The notes beneath the pieces are model-generated. The model was not told where the DNA came from. It did no database searches and worked only from the letters and a program-made list of their open reading frames with translations. The translations under genes and the position numbers were made by a program. 13,383 bases of DNA from an uncultured bacterium (GTDB lineage Bacteria > Actinomycetota > Coriobacteriia > Coriobacteriales > Coriobacteriaceae): positions 1-13,383 of the forward strand of contig CAJMPK010000029.1 in NCBI GenBank assembly GCA_905215205.1, written 5' to 3'. Positions 13,241 through 13,383 of the stretch are shown here, piece by piece (position 1 is the first letter of the stretch; each line of letters starts with the position of its first letter).

Positions 13241-13383
13241 ATGACCGCAACCGCCAGTCGAACCACCAACCGCAGACCCGAGCTCTTGGCCCCCGCCGGA
13301 GGCCCGGAGCCCTTTGCCGCCGCACTCGCTGCCGGCGCCGATGCCATCTACTGTGGCATGGGCAGCTTCAACGCCCGCCGCAA
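13241..13383 (+). CDS. Peptidase U32 family protein, 5' part only
   Basis: The first 47 codons of a gene cut by the right edge. ATG 13241 has AAAGG six bases upstream. After about 12 variable residues the protein reads PELLAPAGGPEPFAAALAAG followed by ADAIYCGMGSFNARR. This is the typical start of the peptidase U32 (collagenase-like) family: a barrel opening with ELLAPAG, then AGADAVY and a FNAR motif. Bacterial members include enzymes for tRNA or rRNA hydroxylation and putative proteases; which subgroup this is cannot be told from the fragment. It is probably unrelated to the purine operon. Confidence 0.85.
   Translation, partial: MTATASRTTNRRPELLAPAGGPEPFAAALAAGADAIYCGMGSFNARR

Overview
The window looks like part of the chromosome of a high-GC, anaerobic, gut-type actinobacterium of class Coriobacteriia, with Collinsella or a close relative as the best guess. 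This rests on base composition, protein flavour, a selenium-linked molybdenum-hydroxylase gene set and families of short GC-rich intergenic repeats. It is an impression from reading, not from a database search.

Left part (1-2711): an accessory-looking area. The first 421 bases hold no confident gene. Then come an internally deleted DUF4143-type ATPase (422-883, minus), three 23-bp tandem repeats (852-920), and an intact AAA ATPase of the Archaeal_ATPase/DUF234 type (976-2367, minus). A 24-bp inverted repeat sits directly upstream of that ATPase. A patch of short dyad repeats and an intrinsic terminator lie between it and the next operon.

Middle part (2712-12085): five minus-strand genes, read from right to left: an NCS2/NAT purine permease, ssnA (aminohydrolase), ygfK (large Fe-S flavoprotein), a soluble four-cluster ferredoxin resembling the C-terminal half of RnfB, and a fused [2Fe-2S]/molybdopterin xanthine dehydrogenase (xdhD-like). 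ygfK, ferredoxin and xdhD are separated by only 12 or fewer bases, so they are surely co-transcribed. The permease and ssnA are set off by longer structured spacers. Together they suggest uptake and anaerobic redox breakdown of a purine such as xanthine or uric acid. The hydroxylase has no FAD domain, so the ferredoxin and YgfK are the natural electron partners. YgfK combines a dihydroorotate-dehydrogenase-like FMN barrel with a GltD-like FAD/NAD(P)H module and C-terminal 4Fe-4S clusters. This is the same set of parts as dihydropyrimidine dehydrogenase in a different order, and it raises the possibility of reductive attack on the purine ring.

Right part (12086-13383): a promoter region with a Fur-like box over the permease -35 region, a divergent YheO/DauR-type PAS-HTH regulator (12438-13094, plus) that may control the operon, and the start of a peptidase U32 family gene that runs off the right edge. 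No tRNA, rRNA, insertion sequence or CRISPR array was seen.
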